Below, piece after piece: positions 1-8,515 of a stretch of 38,240 nt of DNA; position 1 is the first letter of the stretch, and each line of letters opens with the position of its first letter. Made by a program: the position numbers and the translations under genes. Origin of the DNA: an uncultured cyanobacterium (GTDB lineage Bacteria; Cyanobacteriota; Cyanobacteriia; Cyanobacteriales; Geitlerinemataceae); assembly GCA_937899645.1 (NCBI GenBank), contig CALCCD010000102.1, positions 1 to 38,240 of the forward strand, read 5' to 3'. Below the pieces are notes generated by a model. That model ran no database searches, was not told where the DNA came from, and was given only the letters and a program-made list of their open reading frames with translations.

Positions 1-1433
1 CCCAGTTGCCGTTCGCAGATGTCGAGGGCGCGTTCGCTCCAGCTTTGTGCCCGGTCGAAAAGTCCTTGGGCGTAGTAGAAAACGAAGAGAGCGCCACAGG
101 CGCGAGCCGATTTTTCGGCGAACTCCCCCGAGTCAAACTGTGCGGCCAGCTCGATGAGATGAGGCAAGCTCGGCTCGAACTGTGCAACTTCCGTGAGGTT
201 CATCGTCTGCGAAATCGACTCCGAATCCTGAAGCACGGCGTCCACAAACGAGTGCCGCCACGCCGTCCCCTGCTCCTCCGGCACGTCCCGCAACTTCGCC
301 GCGAAAAACTCCCGAATCAATGGATGCAGCCGATAGCGCTCTGGGCTGGGCACTCCTGCCGCCGCTTCCGTCAGCTCCGGCGACACATCCCGCACCAAAT
401 GCAGCCCCACCAACGCACCGCGCCAATCTTCTAAATCCTCCTCATCCACCTCGCCATAACACCCCGCCATCAACTCCCAAGGAATCGGAGCCGCCGCGAA
501 CAGACTCAGCCGCATCGCCACCGCCTGCGCCTCCGCCGCCAACTGCTCCCAGCTCAACTCGAACGCCGACGCCACCCCCAGCCGCGCCGTCATCGCATCC
601 GGCACGTTCACCAACGCCTTCGCATCCAGCCGCTTTGCTTGCAGCCGCTCCATCAGCTTCGCCAGCGACAGATTTGGTTTGCGCTGGAGATAGTACCCCG
701 CCAACTCCACCCCCAGCGGCAAATATCCCAACCAATCGCACAGCACTGCGGCCGTTTCTGCTTCCGCCGCAACTCGCGCCTCTCCCACGATCGACACCAA
801 CAGCGCCAACGCATCCGCTGGGTCGAGCACGTCCAAATCCAGCGCGCCGATCCCCTGAATCTGCTGCCGCGTCGTCACCAACACCCGAAACCGCTTGTCG
901 TTCGGCAACAGGTCGGCCACCTGCGATCGATAGTCCGTCACGTCATCGAACACCAACAGCACCGACTCCGGCGGCGTCTCCTTCACCGGCCACCGCGCCC
1001 AACAAAACGCCAACTGCTCCGCCAAATCGCCAAACTGCGAAAAATCCACATCCGGGAAAAACTGCGATCGGGCAAAACTCAACAGCTCCAACCCCGCCCG
1101 CTCCGCCGACAGCCACACTACCCCGCCGCGGTAGCTCCCCTGTAAAAACTGCCGCGCGTACTGCACCGCCAACTCGCTCTTACCAACGCCGCCCATCCCC
1201 GCCACGCTCGTCACCGCCACCCGATCGCACTGCCCGAGGCGATCGTGCAGCTCCCGCAGCGTCGCGTCTCGCCCGAAAAAGCGATCGCGAGCCACCCCGA
1301 GATTGCCCAGATTGTTCGGCGGTTCGCTGCCCGTGCGCTCCGGCGACTTCTGCCGCGCGTCGATATTAATCGTGTTGTCGCGGATGACGTTACCGTCACC
1401 ATCAACACTAATCCCGATTCTCGAATCCGCCAT
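1..1433 (-). CDS. NB-ARC/TPR NLR-like STAND ATPase, C-terminus outside window
   Basis: The reading frame is open from an ATG at 1433 (GGAG five bases upstream) through base 1, so at least 477 residues are present and the C-terminus is missing. Residues 6-24 form a short motif, GISVDGDGNVIRDNTINI. The NB-ARC core follows: P-loop GMGGVGKS at about 79-86, Walker B VLLVFDDV at about 158-165, the sensor VTTR at about 186-189, and a GLPLA-like GYLPLGVELA at about 232-241. A helical part and what looks like the first TPR (FYYAQGLFDRAQSWSERAL) close the visible sequence. STAND proteins of this kind are ATP-dependent switches that oligomerise on sensing a ligand; the sensor would be the TPR region. 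The gene lies 15 bp after vapC and is the last visible gene of a four-gene minus-strand unit. The NB-ARC call is firm; a defence role is inferred from family and context. Confidence 0.88.
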   Translation of the reverse strand, partial: MADSRIGISVDGDGNVIRDNTINIDARQKSPERTGSEPPNNLGNLGVARDRFFGRDATLRELHDRLGQCDRVAVTSVAGMGGVGKSELAVQYARQFLQGSYRGGVVWLSAERAGLELLSFARSQFFPDVDFSQFGDLAEQLAFCWARWPVKETPPESVLLVFDDVTDYRSQVADLLPNDKRFRVLVTTRQQIQGIGALDLDVLDPADALALLVSIVGEARVAAEAETAAVLCDWLGYLPLGVELAGYYLQRKPNLSLAKLMERLQAKRLDAKALVNVPDAMTARLGVASAFELSWEQLAAEAQAVAMRLSLFAAAPIPWELMAGCYGEVDEEDLEDWRGALVGLHLVRDVSPELTEAAAGVPSPERYRLHPLIREFFAAKLRDVPEEQGTAWRHSFVDAVLQDSESISQTMNLTEVAQFEPSLPHLIELAAQFDSGEFAEKSARACGALFVFYYAQGLFDRAQSWSERALDICERQL

Positions 1434-1448
1434 CGCGCTCCACCCGCC

Positions 1449-1842
1449 TCAAAACCAATCGACAATTGCCAGATTCGGAATCCGCGAAAACTCCCGCGTG
1501 TTGTGCGTCACCAGCGTGGCATCCAACGACAGCGCCACACCCGCGATTAGCACGTCAATCGGCCCGATCGGCGCGCCCCGAGCCTCCAAGCTTGCCCGGA
1601 TAAACGCCGCCGCTTCCGCCGCCGCCCGATCGAATGCAACCCGCCTGGTGTCATTCAACAATCCCTCAAGGTCTGCGATCTGCCGTGGTGGAAACCCTGC
1701 TTTCTCCATACCGACTTGCAACTCATACAGCACGATCGTCGATAGGATGGCATCTTCTGGATCGACCTGAGCGAACCGCTCTGCAACGCACCCACGCCGC
1801 TTGAAATAGTAGATTAAGCGCGTTCGTATCGAGAACGTACAC
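1449..1842 (-). pseudogene. vapC: VapC-type PIN-domain toxin, frameshifted near its N-terminus
   Basis: The gene should start at GTG 1842, directly after the vapB stop and with GAGGAG just upstream, giving VYVLDTNAL, the usual PIN start with the first catalytic Asp. The rest of the PIN domain (IYYFKRRG to NLAIVDWF, including GPIDVLIAGVAL and THNTREFSRI) is in another frame. The distance from the start codon to the stop codon leaves one extra base, located in the stretch 1813-1818. Read as it stands, translation stops after about 40 residues. VapC toxins are Mg-dependent ribonucleases, usually cutting tRNA or rRNA. Apart from the shift the domain looks complete at about 130 residues, so this is either a recent inactivation, a programmed shift or a sequencing error. 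Confidence 0.8.
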
Positions 1843-2091
1843 CTACCACTCCTCACGCGGAACATCTTCGCCGTATCCCGCGCGAATTTCCTCGAGCGAA
1901 GGGAAATCTGGGAAAGCACCTGCCAAGGCGTAGACCTTTTCGCGCCACTGCGCCAAACGCCGCTCCTTCTCCTCCGGCGTTTCCGGCTGAGCGTTGCGCT
2001 GCTGAAGCTGTTCCGCAAACGATAGGACTTCGCTGGCCTGCTCGTCCGACAGCGACTCCACGATCGCGTAAACCTGCTCTGAAACTGTCAT
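1843..2091 (-). CDS. vapB: VapB-type antitoxin (DUF2281-like)
   Basis: Small acidic 82-residue protein beginning MTVSEQVYAIVESL and ending GYGEDVPREEW. The ATG at 2091 is chosen because GGAGG lies eight bases upstream; a TTG five codons earlier overlaps that site and is less likely. The N-terminal stretch with SDEQASEVLSFAEQLQ resembles the DUF2281 antitoxins found next to PIN toxins, and the C-terminal PSLEEIRAGYGEDV part would be the toxin-binding tail. The stop codon is followed immediately by the GTG of the PIN gene, the usual antitoxin-first order. It starts 30 bp after the small motif-bearing gene, so it is probably co-transcribed with it and with the downstream NLR gene. Confidence 0.8.
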   Translation of the reverse strand: MTVSEQVYAIVESLSDEQASEVLSFAEQLQQRNAQPETPEEKERRLAQWREKVYALAGAFPDFPSLEEIRAGYGEDVPREEW

Positions 2092-2121
2092 CGGCTTATC
2101 CTCCAAAAAAGTGACGCACCT

Positions 2122-2508
2122 TCACGAAATATTCAGCGTATTACCTGAAATATTGTGTCCGCTGCCCTTCACGTTAATTCCTTTCCAATTCTCGATCGTC
2201 ATCGGCGCGATTTCTGCGGTCACGGTTTCCACCGCTTCGAGTACCTCCGGCTCCAGCACCTCAGGCTCGACCATTTGCGCCAATAGCTCCGGCTCGTCCC
2301 AGGGATTTTTCTCCTGGGGCAATCTCGCCTGAATGCGACTACCTAGCTTTTCGACCTGCGTTCTTGCCGCCTCCGGAAGGCGCGTCTTCGCCGCTCGCAG
2401 CGTCCCGATTGTCGCCTCTTGGGCAACCTTCTCGCCGCCGTTGTTCCAAATCCACTTGGCTCCCTTCGCTGCGCCTGCTGCCAACATTCCCAACTCAAAC
2501 GGTTCCAT
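2122..2508 (-). CDS. Small protein with C-terminal NLR-matching motif; candidate effector
   Basis: This 128-residue protein is not a family I recognise. The N-terminus ([17 protein letters not shown]) is hydrophobic with small residues and could insert in or bind a membrane. The middle (about 30-65) is basic and helical, and an acidic Pro/Glu-rich linker (about 68-100) follows. The last 19 residues read [18 protein letters not shown] plus a final Ser, close to the N-terminal GISVDGDGNVIRDNTINI of the NB-ARC protein encoded 0.7 kb downstream on the same strand. In multicellular bacteria, effector/NLR pairs that share a short amyloid-forming motif at effector C-terminus and NLR N-terminus are known (BASS motifs). 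By analogy this is a candidate effector. A defined death domain such as Bell is not evident, so function remains inference. The ATG at 2508 has AGAGG about nine bases upstream. Confidence 0.65.
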   Translation of the reverse strand: MEPFELGMLAAGAAKGAKWIWNNGGEKVAQEATIGTLRAAKTRLPEAARTQVEKLGSRIQARLPQEKNPWDEPELLAQMVEPEVLEPEVLEAVETVTAEIAPMTIENWKGINVKGSGHNISGNTLNIS

Positions 2509-2514
2509 GCGATC

Positions 2515-5289
2515 GTGTCCTCTTCAGACGATGTGACTTTCTCCCAGTCTAACGATCGCCAAGCCACCCGCTCCTCGCCTAAACTGGAAACTCGCAACCG
2601 CCAAAGCTATTTCGCCGCATCCGCCGTGTATCGCCCCCACACCCCGCGCAAACCCACCGACGCCATCCCCAACGCCGACTACACCCAGCTCGATCGCGAA
2701 AAACTCACGCCGATGATGCAGCACTACGTCTCGCTCAAAGAGCGCTACGCCAAAGAGCTGCTGCTATTCCGGGTCGGAGACTTTTTCGAGTGCTTCTTTA
2801 GCGACGCCGTCACCGTCTCGCGCGAACTAGAGCTGGTGCTGACCAGCAAAGAAGGCGGCAAAGAAATCGGGCGCGTGCCGATGACCGGCGTTCCCCACCA
2901 CGCCCTCGATCGCTACTCCTCCCAACTTGTCGAAAAAGGCTACGCGGTTGCCGTCTGCGACCAGCTCGAAGAAGCCTCCGCCGCACATGCCGAAAAGCGC
3001 ATGGTCGAGCGCGGCATCACGCGGGTGATCACGCCGGGAACCGTGATCGAAGAAGGGATGCTCAAGGCCAACCGCAATAACTTCCTAGCGGCGGTGGTAT
3101 TGGCGAAAAAAAGCTGGGGACTGGCGCACGCCGACATTTCTACCGGCGAATTTGCCACCACCCAGGGCGACGGGCTCGATCGTCTCCACCAGGAGCTGAT
3201 GCGCCTCCAGCCCTCGGAGATCCTCTTCCCCACCAGCGCCCCAGATGTGGGCGGCCTGATCCGTCCGGGAGAGAAGACCGAGGCGCTCCCGTCGGCACTG
3301 CCCGATCGCTTCTGTTACGCGCTGCGCTTCCCCAATAGCTTCGAGGTGGCCGAGGCGAAAAATCGTCTGCTAGAGCGCTTTAAGCTCAAGTCGCTGGAGG
3401 GTGTCGGCCTCAAACGTCTGCCGCTAGCGACCCGCGCCGCCGGTGGTCTGCTGGCCTATCTCGAAGAAACCTTCGAGCAGGACGTCAACGATCGCCGCTT
3501 GGGCGCAACGAACAACCGCACCATCCCGCTACAAACGCCCAAGACCTACACGATTACCGACTACCTAACGCTCGACTACCAAACCCGCCGCAACCTGGAG
3601 ATCGCCGAAACGGTGCGCGACGGAGTACGCCACGGTTCGTTGCTCTGGGCGCTGGACAAGACCCGCACGGCGATGGGCGCGCGAACCTTGCAGCGCTGGC
3701 TGTTGCAGCCGTTGCTCGACCCGAAGGGCATTCGGGCGCGCCATGCCACCATTACCGAGTTAACGAAAAATCTCACCCTGCGCGAAGACATCCAAAAGCT
3801 GTTGCGATCGATCTACGACCTGGAGCGGCTCACCGGGCGCGCCGGATCGGGAACGGCCAGTCCGCGCGATTTAGTGGCGATTGCCGACTCGATCGCCACC
3901 CTTCCCGATCTCGCCGCCCTCGCCGCCACCGGCAAATCGCCCTACCTCCGCGCCCTGCAAAACGTCCCGCCGGAGCTGGAACACCTCGGCAAAAAGCTCC
4001 ACGCTCATATCGTCGAGTCGCCGCCGATCCATCTGAAAGAGGGCAACATTATCCGCCCCGGCATCAGCCCGGAACTCGACGAGCGCCGCGCCGAACTCAC
4101 CGCCGATCGCGACTGGATCGCCAACCTGGAAGTCACCGAGCGCGAGCGCACCGAGGTCTCGAACCTGAAAGTCGGCTTCAACAAAACCTTCGGCTACTAC
4201 CTGAGCCTGCCGCGCTCCAAGGCCGACCTCGCGCCGGATGACTACATCCGCAAGCAGACCCTCGCCAACGAAGAGCGCTACATCACGCCCGACCTGAAGG
4301 AGCGCGAAGCCCGTATCCTGACGGCGCAGGACGACCTGAACCGCATCGAGTATGAGGTGTTCGTGGCGCTGCGATCGGAGGTGGGCGAGCTGGCCGAAAC
4401 GATTCGCAAGGTTGCGCGGGCGGTGGCGGCGATCGACGTCCTCTGCGGCTGGGCGGAGCTGACGGTGGAGCAGGGCTACTGCTGCCCCGAAATCGACGAA
4501 ACCCGCGAGTTAACCATTGGCGAGGGGCGGCATCCGGTGGTGGAGCAGCTCTTACCACCGGGGTTTTTCGTGCCGAACTCCGCCTATTTGGGGCGTACCG
4601 ATACCAACGATCGCCCCGATGCCGTGGTGTTGACGGGGCCGAACGCCAGCGGCAAAAGCTGCTATCTGCGACAGGTGGGGTTGATTCAGCTGATGGCACA
4701 GACGGGCTGTTTCGTTCCAGCGCGATCGGCGAGCTTGGGGATTTGCGATCGGATCTTCACGCGGGTCGGTGCGGTGGACGACCTGGCGACGGGGCAATCG
4801 ACATTTATGGTGGAGATGAACGAGACGGCGAATATCCTTAACCACGCGACGCCGCGATCGCTGGTGCTGCTCGACGAGATCGGGCGCGGCACGGCAACGT
4901 TTGACGGGCTGTCGATCGCCTGGTCGGTGGCGGAATATCTGGCCGGTACGATCGAGGCGCGGACGATTTTCGCGACGCACTATCACGAGATGAACGAGCT
5001 GGCGTCGATTCTCGACAACGTGGCGAACTATCAGGTGACGGTGAAGGAGCTGGCGGACGAAATCGTCTTTTTGCGGCAGGTGACGCCTGGTGGTGCGGAT
5101 CGATCGTATGGCATCGAGGCGGGACGTTTGGCGGGGTTGCCACCGGTGGTGATCGATCGGGCGCGGCAGGTGATGAAGCAGATCGAGAAGCACAGCAAAA
5201 TCGCGATCGGGCTGCGGAAGGGGGTGGCGTCAGCGAAGCCGAAGTCAGTGCAGGAGATCGACCCGATCGAGCAGTTGGATATGTTTTGA
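2515..5289 (+). CDS. mutS: DNA mismatch repair protein MutS
   Basis: MutS recognises mismatches and small loops and couples ATP binding to repair signalling. The sequence carries the mismatch-reading domain with Phe-x-Glu in VGDFFECFF, the connector, lever and clamp regions, and the C-terminal ABC-type ATPase: Walker [10 protein letters not shown] at about residue 706, Walker [12 protein letters not shown] at about 783, and FATHYHEM shortly after. Full family length is present. The start is uncertain: homology begins near the codons for [14 protein letters not shown] (about 2710), and the frame offers GTG at 2515, 2533 and 2626 and TTG at 2419. I chose GTG 2515, which gives 924 residues and leaves a six-base gap to the divergent gene starting at 2508; TTG 2419 would overlap that gene. 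Confidence 0.95.
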   Translation: MSSSDDVTFSQSNDRQATRSSPKLETRNRQSYFAASAVYRPHTPRKPTDAIPNADYTQLDREKLTPMMQHYVSLKERYAKELLLFRVGDFFECFFSDAVTVSRELELVLTSKEGGKEIGRVPMTGVPHHALDRYSSQLVEKGYAVAVCDQLEEASAAHAEKRMVERGITRVITPGTVIEEGMLKANRNNFLAAVVLAKKSWGLAHADISTGEFATTQGDGLDRLHQELMRLQPSEILFPTSAPDVGGLIRPGEKTEALPSALPDRFCYALRFPNSFEVAEAKNRLLERFKLKSLEGVGLKRLPLATRAAGGLLAYLEETFEQDVNDRRLGATNNRTIPLQTPKTYTITDYLTLDYQTRRNLEIAETVRDGVRHGSLLWALDKTRTAMGARTLQRWLLQPLLDPKGIRARHATITELTKNLTLREDIQKLLRSIYDLERLTGRAGSGTASPRDLVAIADSIATLPDLAALAATGKSPYLRALQNVPPELEHLGKKLHAHIVESPPIHLKEGNIIRPGISPELDERRAELTADRDWIANLEVTERERTEVSNLKVGFNKTFGYYLSLPRSKADLAPDDYIRKQTLANEERYITPDLKEREARILTAQDDLNRIEYEVFVALRSEVGELAETIRKVARAVAAIDVLCGWAELTVEQGYCCPEIDETRELTIGEGRHPVVEQLLPPGFFVPNSAYLGRTDTNDRPDAVVLTGPNASGKSCYLRQVGLIQLMAQTGCFVPARSASLGICDRIFTRVGAVDDLATGQSTFMVEMNETANILNHATPRSLVLLDEIGRGTATFDGLSIAWSVAEYLAGTIEARTIFATHYHEMNELASILDNVANYQVTVKELADEIVFLRQVTPGGADRSYGIEAGRLAGLPPVVIDRARQVMKQIEKHSKIAIGLRKGVASAKPKSVQEIDPIEQLDMF

Positions 5290-5334
5290 GCCGTCAACTC
5301 GCGATTCGGCGGACTCGGCGCGATCGTCGGCGGA

Positions 5335-5898
5335 CTAATTCACCAAACAATCCGCTAGATCTTGAATCGTCAACGTCAGCCGCTCCGCAAACCCCGGAAC
5401 GGGAAGGCGATCGTCCGGTCGCTCGAAGCACCGCGTCCCTGCATCCGGCGCGTAGACCAGTACCGTCAGATCCTCCGGGTCGATGAGCCAGCCCAGTTCG
5501 CAGCCGTGTTCTAGGCAGTGCAGGATATTTTTCGTGGGACGCAAGCTCGGTTGCCCGATCGAAAGAATCTCGATCGTCCAGTCCGGTGCGCCGTCGAATC
5601 GGTTGGAAACTCGACCGTCGCGATCGCGGGGGATGCGATCCCAAGAGAAGACCGCAATGTCCGGCACGATCGAGCGATCGCCAAACGTGCAGCGCAGCTC
5701 TGTCCCCGCCCGCGCGATCTTTGGCCTGCGGAGCGATTGGTTAATTAGCGATGCCAGTTCGAGCTGGAGATAGCTGTGTCGGCCTTGGGGCATGGGCTTC
5801 TGGCGAGCGTTGCCGTGGCTGAACTCGCTAGCGGGCTCAGTTTCCGGCAGCGCCAGGAACTGCTCGAGCGTGGCGGTTCGTCCTGCGCTTTGAACCAT
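5335..5898 (-). CDS. Uma2 family (DUF820) putative PD-(D/E)XK nuclease
   Basis: This 187-residue protein has the Uma2/DUF820 layout. An N-terminal TLEQFLALPET segment is followed by HSYLQLELASLINQSLR, then SIVPDIAVFSWDRIP with the conserved Pro-Asp-Ile, DWTIEILSIGQPS with the Glu-Ile-Leu-Ser motif, and finally a Cys-Glu-Leu-Gly-Trp-Leu-Ile-Asp block. The family is greatly expanded in cyanobacteria and is predicted to have the restriction-endonuclease fold; cellular roles are mostly unknown. It converges on mutS with a 45-bp gap. The ATG at 5898 lies in the first copy of a 13-bp tandem duplication, so the upstream region was rearranged recently. Confidence 0.85.
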   Translation of the reverse strand: MVQSAGRTATLEQFLALPETEPASEFSHGNARQKPMPQGRHSYLQLELASLINQSLRRPKIARAGTELRCTFGDRSIVPDIAVFSWDRIPRDRDGRVSNRFDGAPDWTIEILSIGQPSLRPTKNILHCLEHGCELGWLIDPEDLTVLVYAPDAGTRCFERPDDRLPVPGFAERLTLTIQDLADCLVN

Positions 5899-5914
5899 CA
5901 GTTTGAACCATCAG
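5889..5914. repeat. 13-bp perfect tandem duplication over a start codon
   Basis: The unit TTTGAACCATCAG occurs twice head to tail. The first copy contains the start codon of the Uma2 gene (minus strand); the second supplies another ATG 13 bases upstream that is out of frame. Confidence 0.9.
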
Positions 5915-5992
5915 ATTGTGATGGTAGGTTGCCTGCAACTATGTTACGCAGACCTCGGCATGACTCGCCACATCTCGGACTCTCATTGCACA

Positions 5993-6637
5993 TCACTCCT
6001 GCGCCTTGGCTCGCCGCCCTATCACCAAGTTCTGCACGACCCGAGCGATAACAACGACCGTGCCGACCTTGATGAGGAAATCGAACGCAAAGAGGTTCTC
6101 CGGTGACAGGGAGGTTGCCTCGATGACGGCTTCGACCCCGGCGAGTGCGGCGAGATCGTAGTTGTCGTTCTCTAGCTCGGGCAGGGCGTTCTCGGTCAGG
6201 AGCCGATCGAGCTTGCGCCACGCGGGTGAGAGGTTAGAACCGAAATCGACCGCAATTTGCCGATCTTCTGCCGAGATTAGCATCAAGATCCCCAAATCTT
6301 TGACGTCTTGGCCGATTTTCCAACGATCTCGGAGTTCGGCTGCGAGTTCCTCTGGGCTAGATGAAGCCGCATCTGGCACGATGACGACGACCATTTCCCG
6401 CTTTGTCTCCCGCTCGAAGGCATCGATCGTATCGTCGAGCAGACGCTCGGCGGAGGGCGAGAGTCGATCGGCAACGTCCGCGACTCGGAAGTCTTCGTCG
6501 CGCGGGTTGGAAATATCGTCTGGGGCGATCGCCCCAGCGGGCGGAACCGCTAAGCCTGCCAGTAGCAGGAGGCCGCAGCCTGCGAGCCTTGCAAGTGCCG
6601 AGCGTTTGATGCAGCCGATCGTTTCGGAGACGTACAT
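5993..6637 (-). CDS. TPM-domain membrane protein (Psb32/TLP18.3-like)
   Basis: A 214-residue protein. It starts with a basic N-terminus and hydrophobic segment (LARLAGCGLLLLAGLAVPPAGAIA, about 15-38), a likely signal peptide or anchor. A TPM domain follows at about 45-165 (VADRLSPSAERLLDDTI, REMVVVIVPD, GILMLISAEDRQIAVDFG). A second hydrophobic helix lies near the end (FLIKVGTVVVIARVVQNLVIG), so the globular domain faces the lumen or periplasm. In plants and cyanobacteria TPM proteins such as TLP18.3 and Psb32 help in photosystem II repair; that role is family knowledge, not shown here. The ATG at 6637 gives a normal signal sequence. It may form a short minus-strand unit with the following Uma2 gene, 94 bp away. 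Confidence 0.82.
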   Translation of the reverse strand: MYVSETIGCIKRSALARLAGCGLLLLAGLAVPPAGAIAPDDISNPRDEDFRVADVADRLSPSAERLLDDTIDAFERETKREMVVVIVPDAASSSPEELAAELRDRWKIGQDVKDLGILMLISAEDRQIAVDFGSNLSPAWRKLDRLLTENALPELENDNYDLAALAGVEAVIEATSLSPENLFAFDFLIKVGTVVVIARVVQNLVIGRRAKAQE

Positions 6638-6854
6638 GATGTCGTAAAAGGCTTCTCAAATGTGGTGGCGATTTACGAGGCGATCGCCTTTGTATTTAGC
6701 TTCAAGCGCCCTCTATCTATTCCGTAAGGGGACTGTCGGAGCCGCCATCACGACGTAAACGCGGCAACTCGATCGAGCGAGCAGACGAGATTTTGGGTAT
6801 TTTGACCAGTGGAGCTGGCACACCCTTAATTGAGCTAATTGAGCGACGAAGGCA

Positions 6855-8408
6855 ATGACGAACGCGACGGACACGACGGAAATTCTGATTATCGGCAGCG
6901 GCATCGGTGGCCTCAGCGCCGCTGCTCTCCTGGCACACTACGGCCACCGCGTCATCGTCTGCGAGAGCCACAGCCTTCCCGGCGGCGCGGCGCACAGCTT
7001 TCAGCGCAACGGCTACACCTTCGACTCCGGCCCCTCTCTGATTTCCGGCCTCGGCGCGGCGTCGAGCAACCCGCTGCGCCACGTCCTCGACGCGATCGGC
7101 GAAACCGTCCCCTGCCACACCTACAACACCTGGGGCTGCTGTCTGCCCGAAGGCGACTTTAACACCACCGTTGGAGCCGACCAGTTTTGCGACGTGCTCG
7201 ATCGCCTGCGCGGCGCGGATGCCGTCCGCCAGTGGCGCGAGCTGCAGGTGGCGATGAAGCCCCTGGCCGCTGCTGCCACCGCCATGCCGCCCGCTGCCGT
7301 CCGCCTCGATCCGGGGGTAGTGTTGACCGCCGGACGCTACGCTGCCAACTTCCTGCCACACCTGTTCGACACCGCAAAACTCACCGGGGCGTTTGCGCCG
7401 ATCGCGGACGAGGTGGTGTTCGATCGCTTCGTGCGCGACTGGCTCGATCTGCTCTGCTTTCTGCTATCCGGCCTGCCCGCGTCGGGAACGAGCGCTGCCG
7501 AAATGGCTTTTATGTTTGACGAGTGGTACAAACCGGGGGTGGTGTTGGAGTATCCGGTGGGTGGGGTCGGCGCGATCGTCAACGCGCTGGTGCGCGGCCT
7601 GGAGAAGAACGGCGGCGAGCTGCGGTTGGACGCCCACGTGGAGGAGATTTTGCTGGAGGGCGATCGCGCGGTGGGGGTGCGGTTGCGCGGTGGAGAGGAG
7701 ATTCGGGTGAGTAAGGCGGTGGTATCGAATGCGTCGATTTGGGACACGCTGCGGTTGTTCTCGGAGAAATCTGACTCGCCGAAGGTGGTGGAGTTGCGGC
7801 GCGATCGCGGCGAGCTGCCCCAGTGCGAGAGCTTTATGCACCTGCATCTGGGCATCGACGCCACCGGCCTAGAGGACTTGCAGTGTCACTACATTTTCGT
7901 AGACGACTGGGAGCGAGGTGTCGCTGCCGAGCAAAATGTGGTGCTGATTTCGATTCCGTCGGTGTTAGATTCGAGCCTCGCGCCGCCGGGGAAACACGCG
8001 ATTCACGTGTACACGCCGGGGAACGAGCCGCTGAGAATGTGGGACGGGCTCGATCGCCGCAGCGAAGCCTATGCCAAGCGCAAGCACGAGCGATCGCAGA
8101 TTATGTGGAAGGCACTGGCGCGGGTGATTCCGGATATTCGCGAGCGCGTGGAGCTAGAACTGGTGGGGACGCCGGTGACGCACGGGCGCTTTTTGCGACG
8201 CGATCGCGGCACGTACGGCCCCGCACTCGAGGCCGGGAAGCAGTGGTTCCCGGCGCAGAATACGCCGATTCCGGGGCTGTGGTGCTGCGGTGATTCGACG
8301 TTTCCGGGGATCGGGCTCCCGGCGGTGGCGGCGAGTGGGACGATCGTCGCGAATTCGCTGACGGGGGTGGGGCAGCATTTGGCGATGCTGGACGCGATCG
8401 GGGTTTAG
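6855..8408 (+). CDS. Phytoene desaturase/CrtISO-family FAD oxidoreductase
   Basis: A 517-residue flavoprotein with the N-terminal Rossmann dinucleotide motif IIGSGIGGLSAAALLAHYG (about 11-29) followed by the family's PGGAAHSFQRNGYTFDSGPSL substrate-side motif. It closes with the C-terminal FAD-binding block GLWCCGDSTFPGIGLPAVAASG. This is the arrangement of carotene desaturases of the CrtI type and of the carotene cis-trans isomerase CrtISO/CrtH. Cyanobacteria usually have CrtH plus one or more paralogues of uncertain substrate, and this could be either, so no symbol is given. The likely role is carotenoid or polyprenoid conversion at the thylakoid or plasma membrane. It stands alone on the plus strand. 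The ATG at 6855 begins directly before the Rossmann fold. Confidence 0.85.
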   Translation: MTNATDTTEILIIGSGIGGLSAAALLAHYGHRVIVCESHSLPGGAAHSFQRNGYTFDSGPSLISGLGAASSNPLRHVLDAIGETVPCHTYNTWGCCLPEGDFNTTVGADQFCDVLDRLRGADAVRQWRELQVAMKPLAAAATAMPPAAVRLDPGVVLTAGRYAANFLPHLFDTAKLTGAFAPIADEVVFDRFVRDWLDLLCFLLSGLPASGTSAAEMAFMFDEWYKPGVVLEYPVGGVGAIVNALVRGLEKNGGELRLDAHVEEILLEGDRAVGVRLRGGEEIRVSKAVVSNASIWDTLRLFSEKSDSPKVVELRRDRGELPQCESFMHLHLGIDATGLEDLQCHYIFVDDWERGVAAEQNVVLISIPSVLDSSLAPPGKHAIHVYTPGNEPLRMWDGLDRRSEAYAKRKHERSQIMWKALARVIPDIRERVELELVGTPVTHGRFLRRDRGTYGPALEAGKQWFPAQNTPIPGLWCCGDSTFPGIGLPAVAASGTIVANSLTGVGQHLAMLDAIGV

Positions 8409-8424
8409 GCTACACCAACAAAAA

Positions 8425-8506
8425 CCGTAGGGGCGTTACGGCAGTGCGCCCGCGGTATCGTTCGCTCGACGCCGACATCCGGGCGCATTGCCATGCGCCC
8501 CTACGG
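8425..8506. repeat. 82-bp element with 11-bp perfect terminal inverted repeats
   Basis: The ends are CCGTAGGGGCG and its exact reverse complement. Inside lie two GGGCGCA-type hairpin arms (around GCATTGCCATGCGCCC). A related copy in the opposite orientation occurs at 15865-15943. It fills the gap between two converging genes and may be a non-autonomous MITE or REP-like cyanobacterial repeat; it may also act as a bidirectional terminator. Confidence 0.75.
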
Positions 8507-8515
8507 CAGAATTGG

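Noticed and set aside
320-1369. Long plus-strand open frame of 349 codons
   Set aside because: Pro/Ala/Thr-rich low-complexity product without family features, lying antisense to the NB-ARC gene whose motifs are clear.
1449-2018. A 189-codon frame as a longer PIN protein
   Set aside because: Its first part overlaps vapB in another frame and reads as Arg/Ser-rich nonsense; the true PIN start is in a different frame at 1842.
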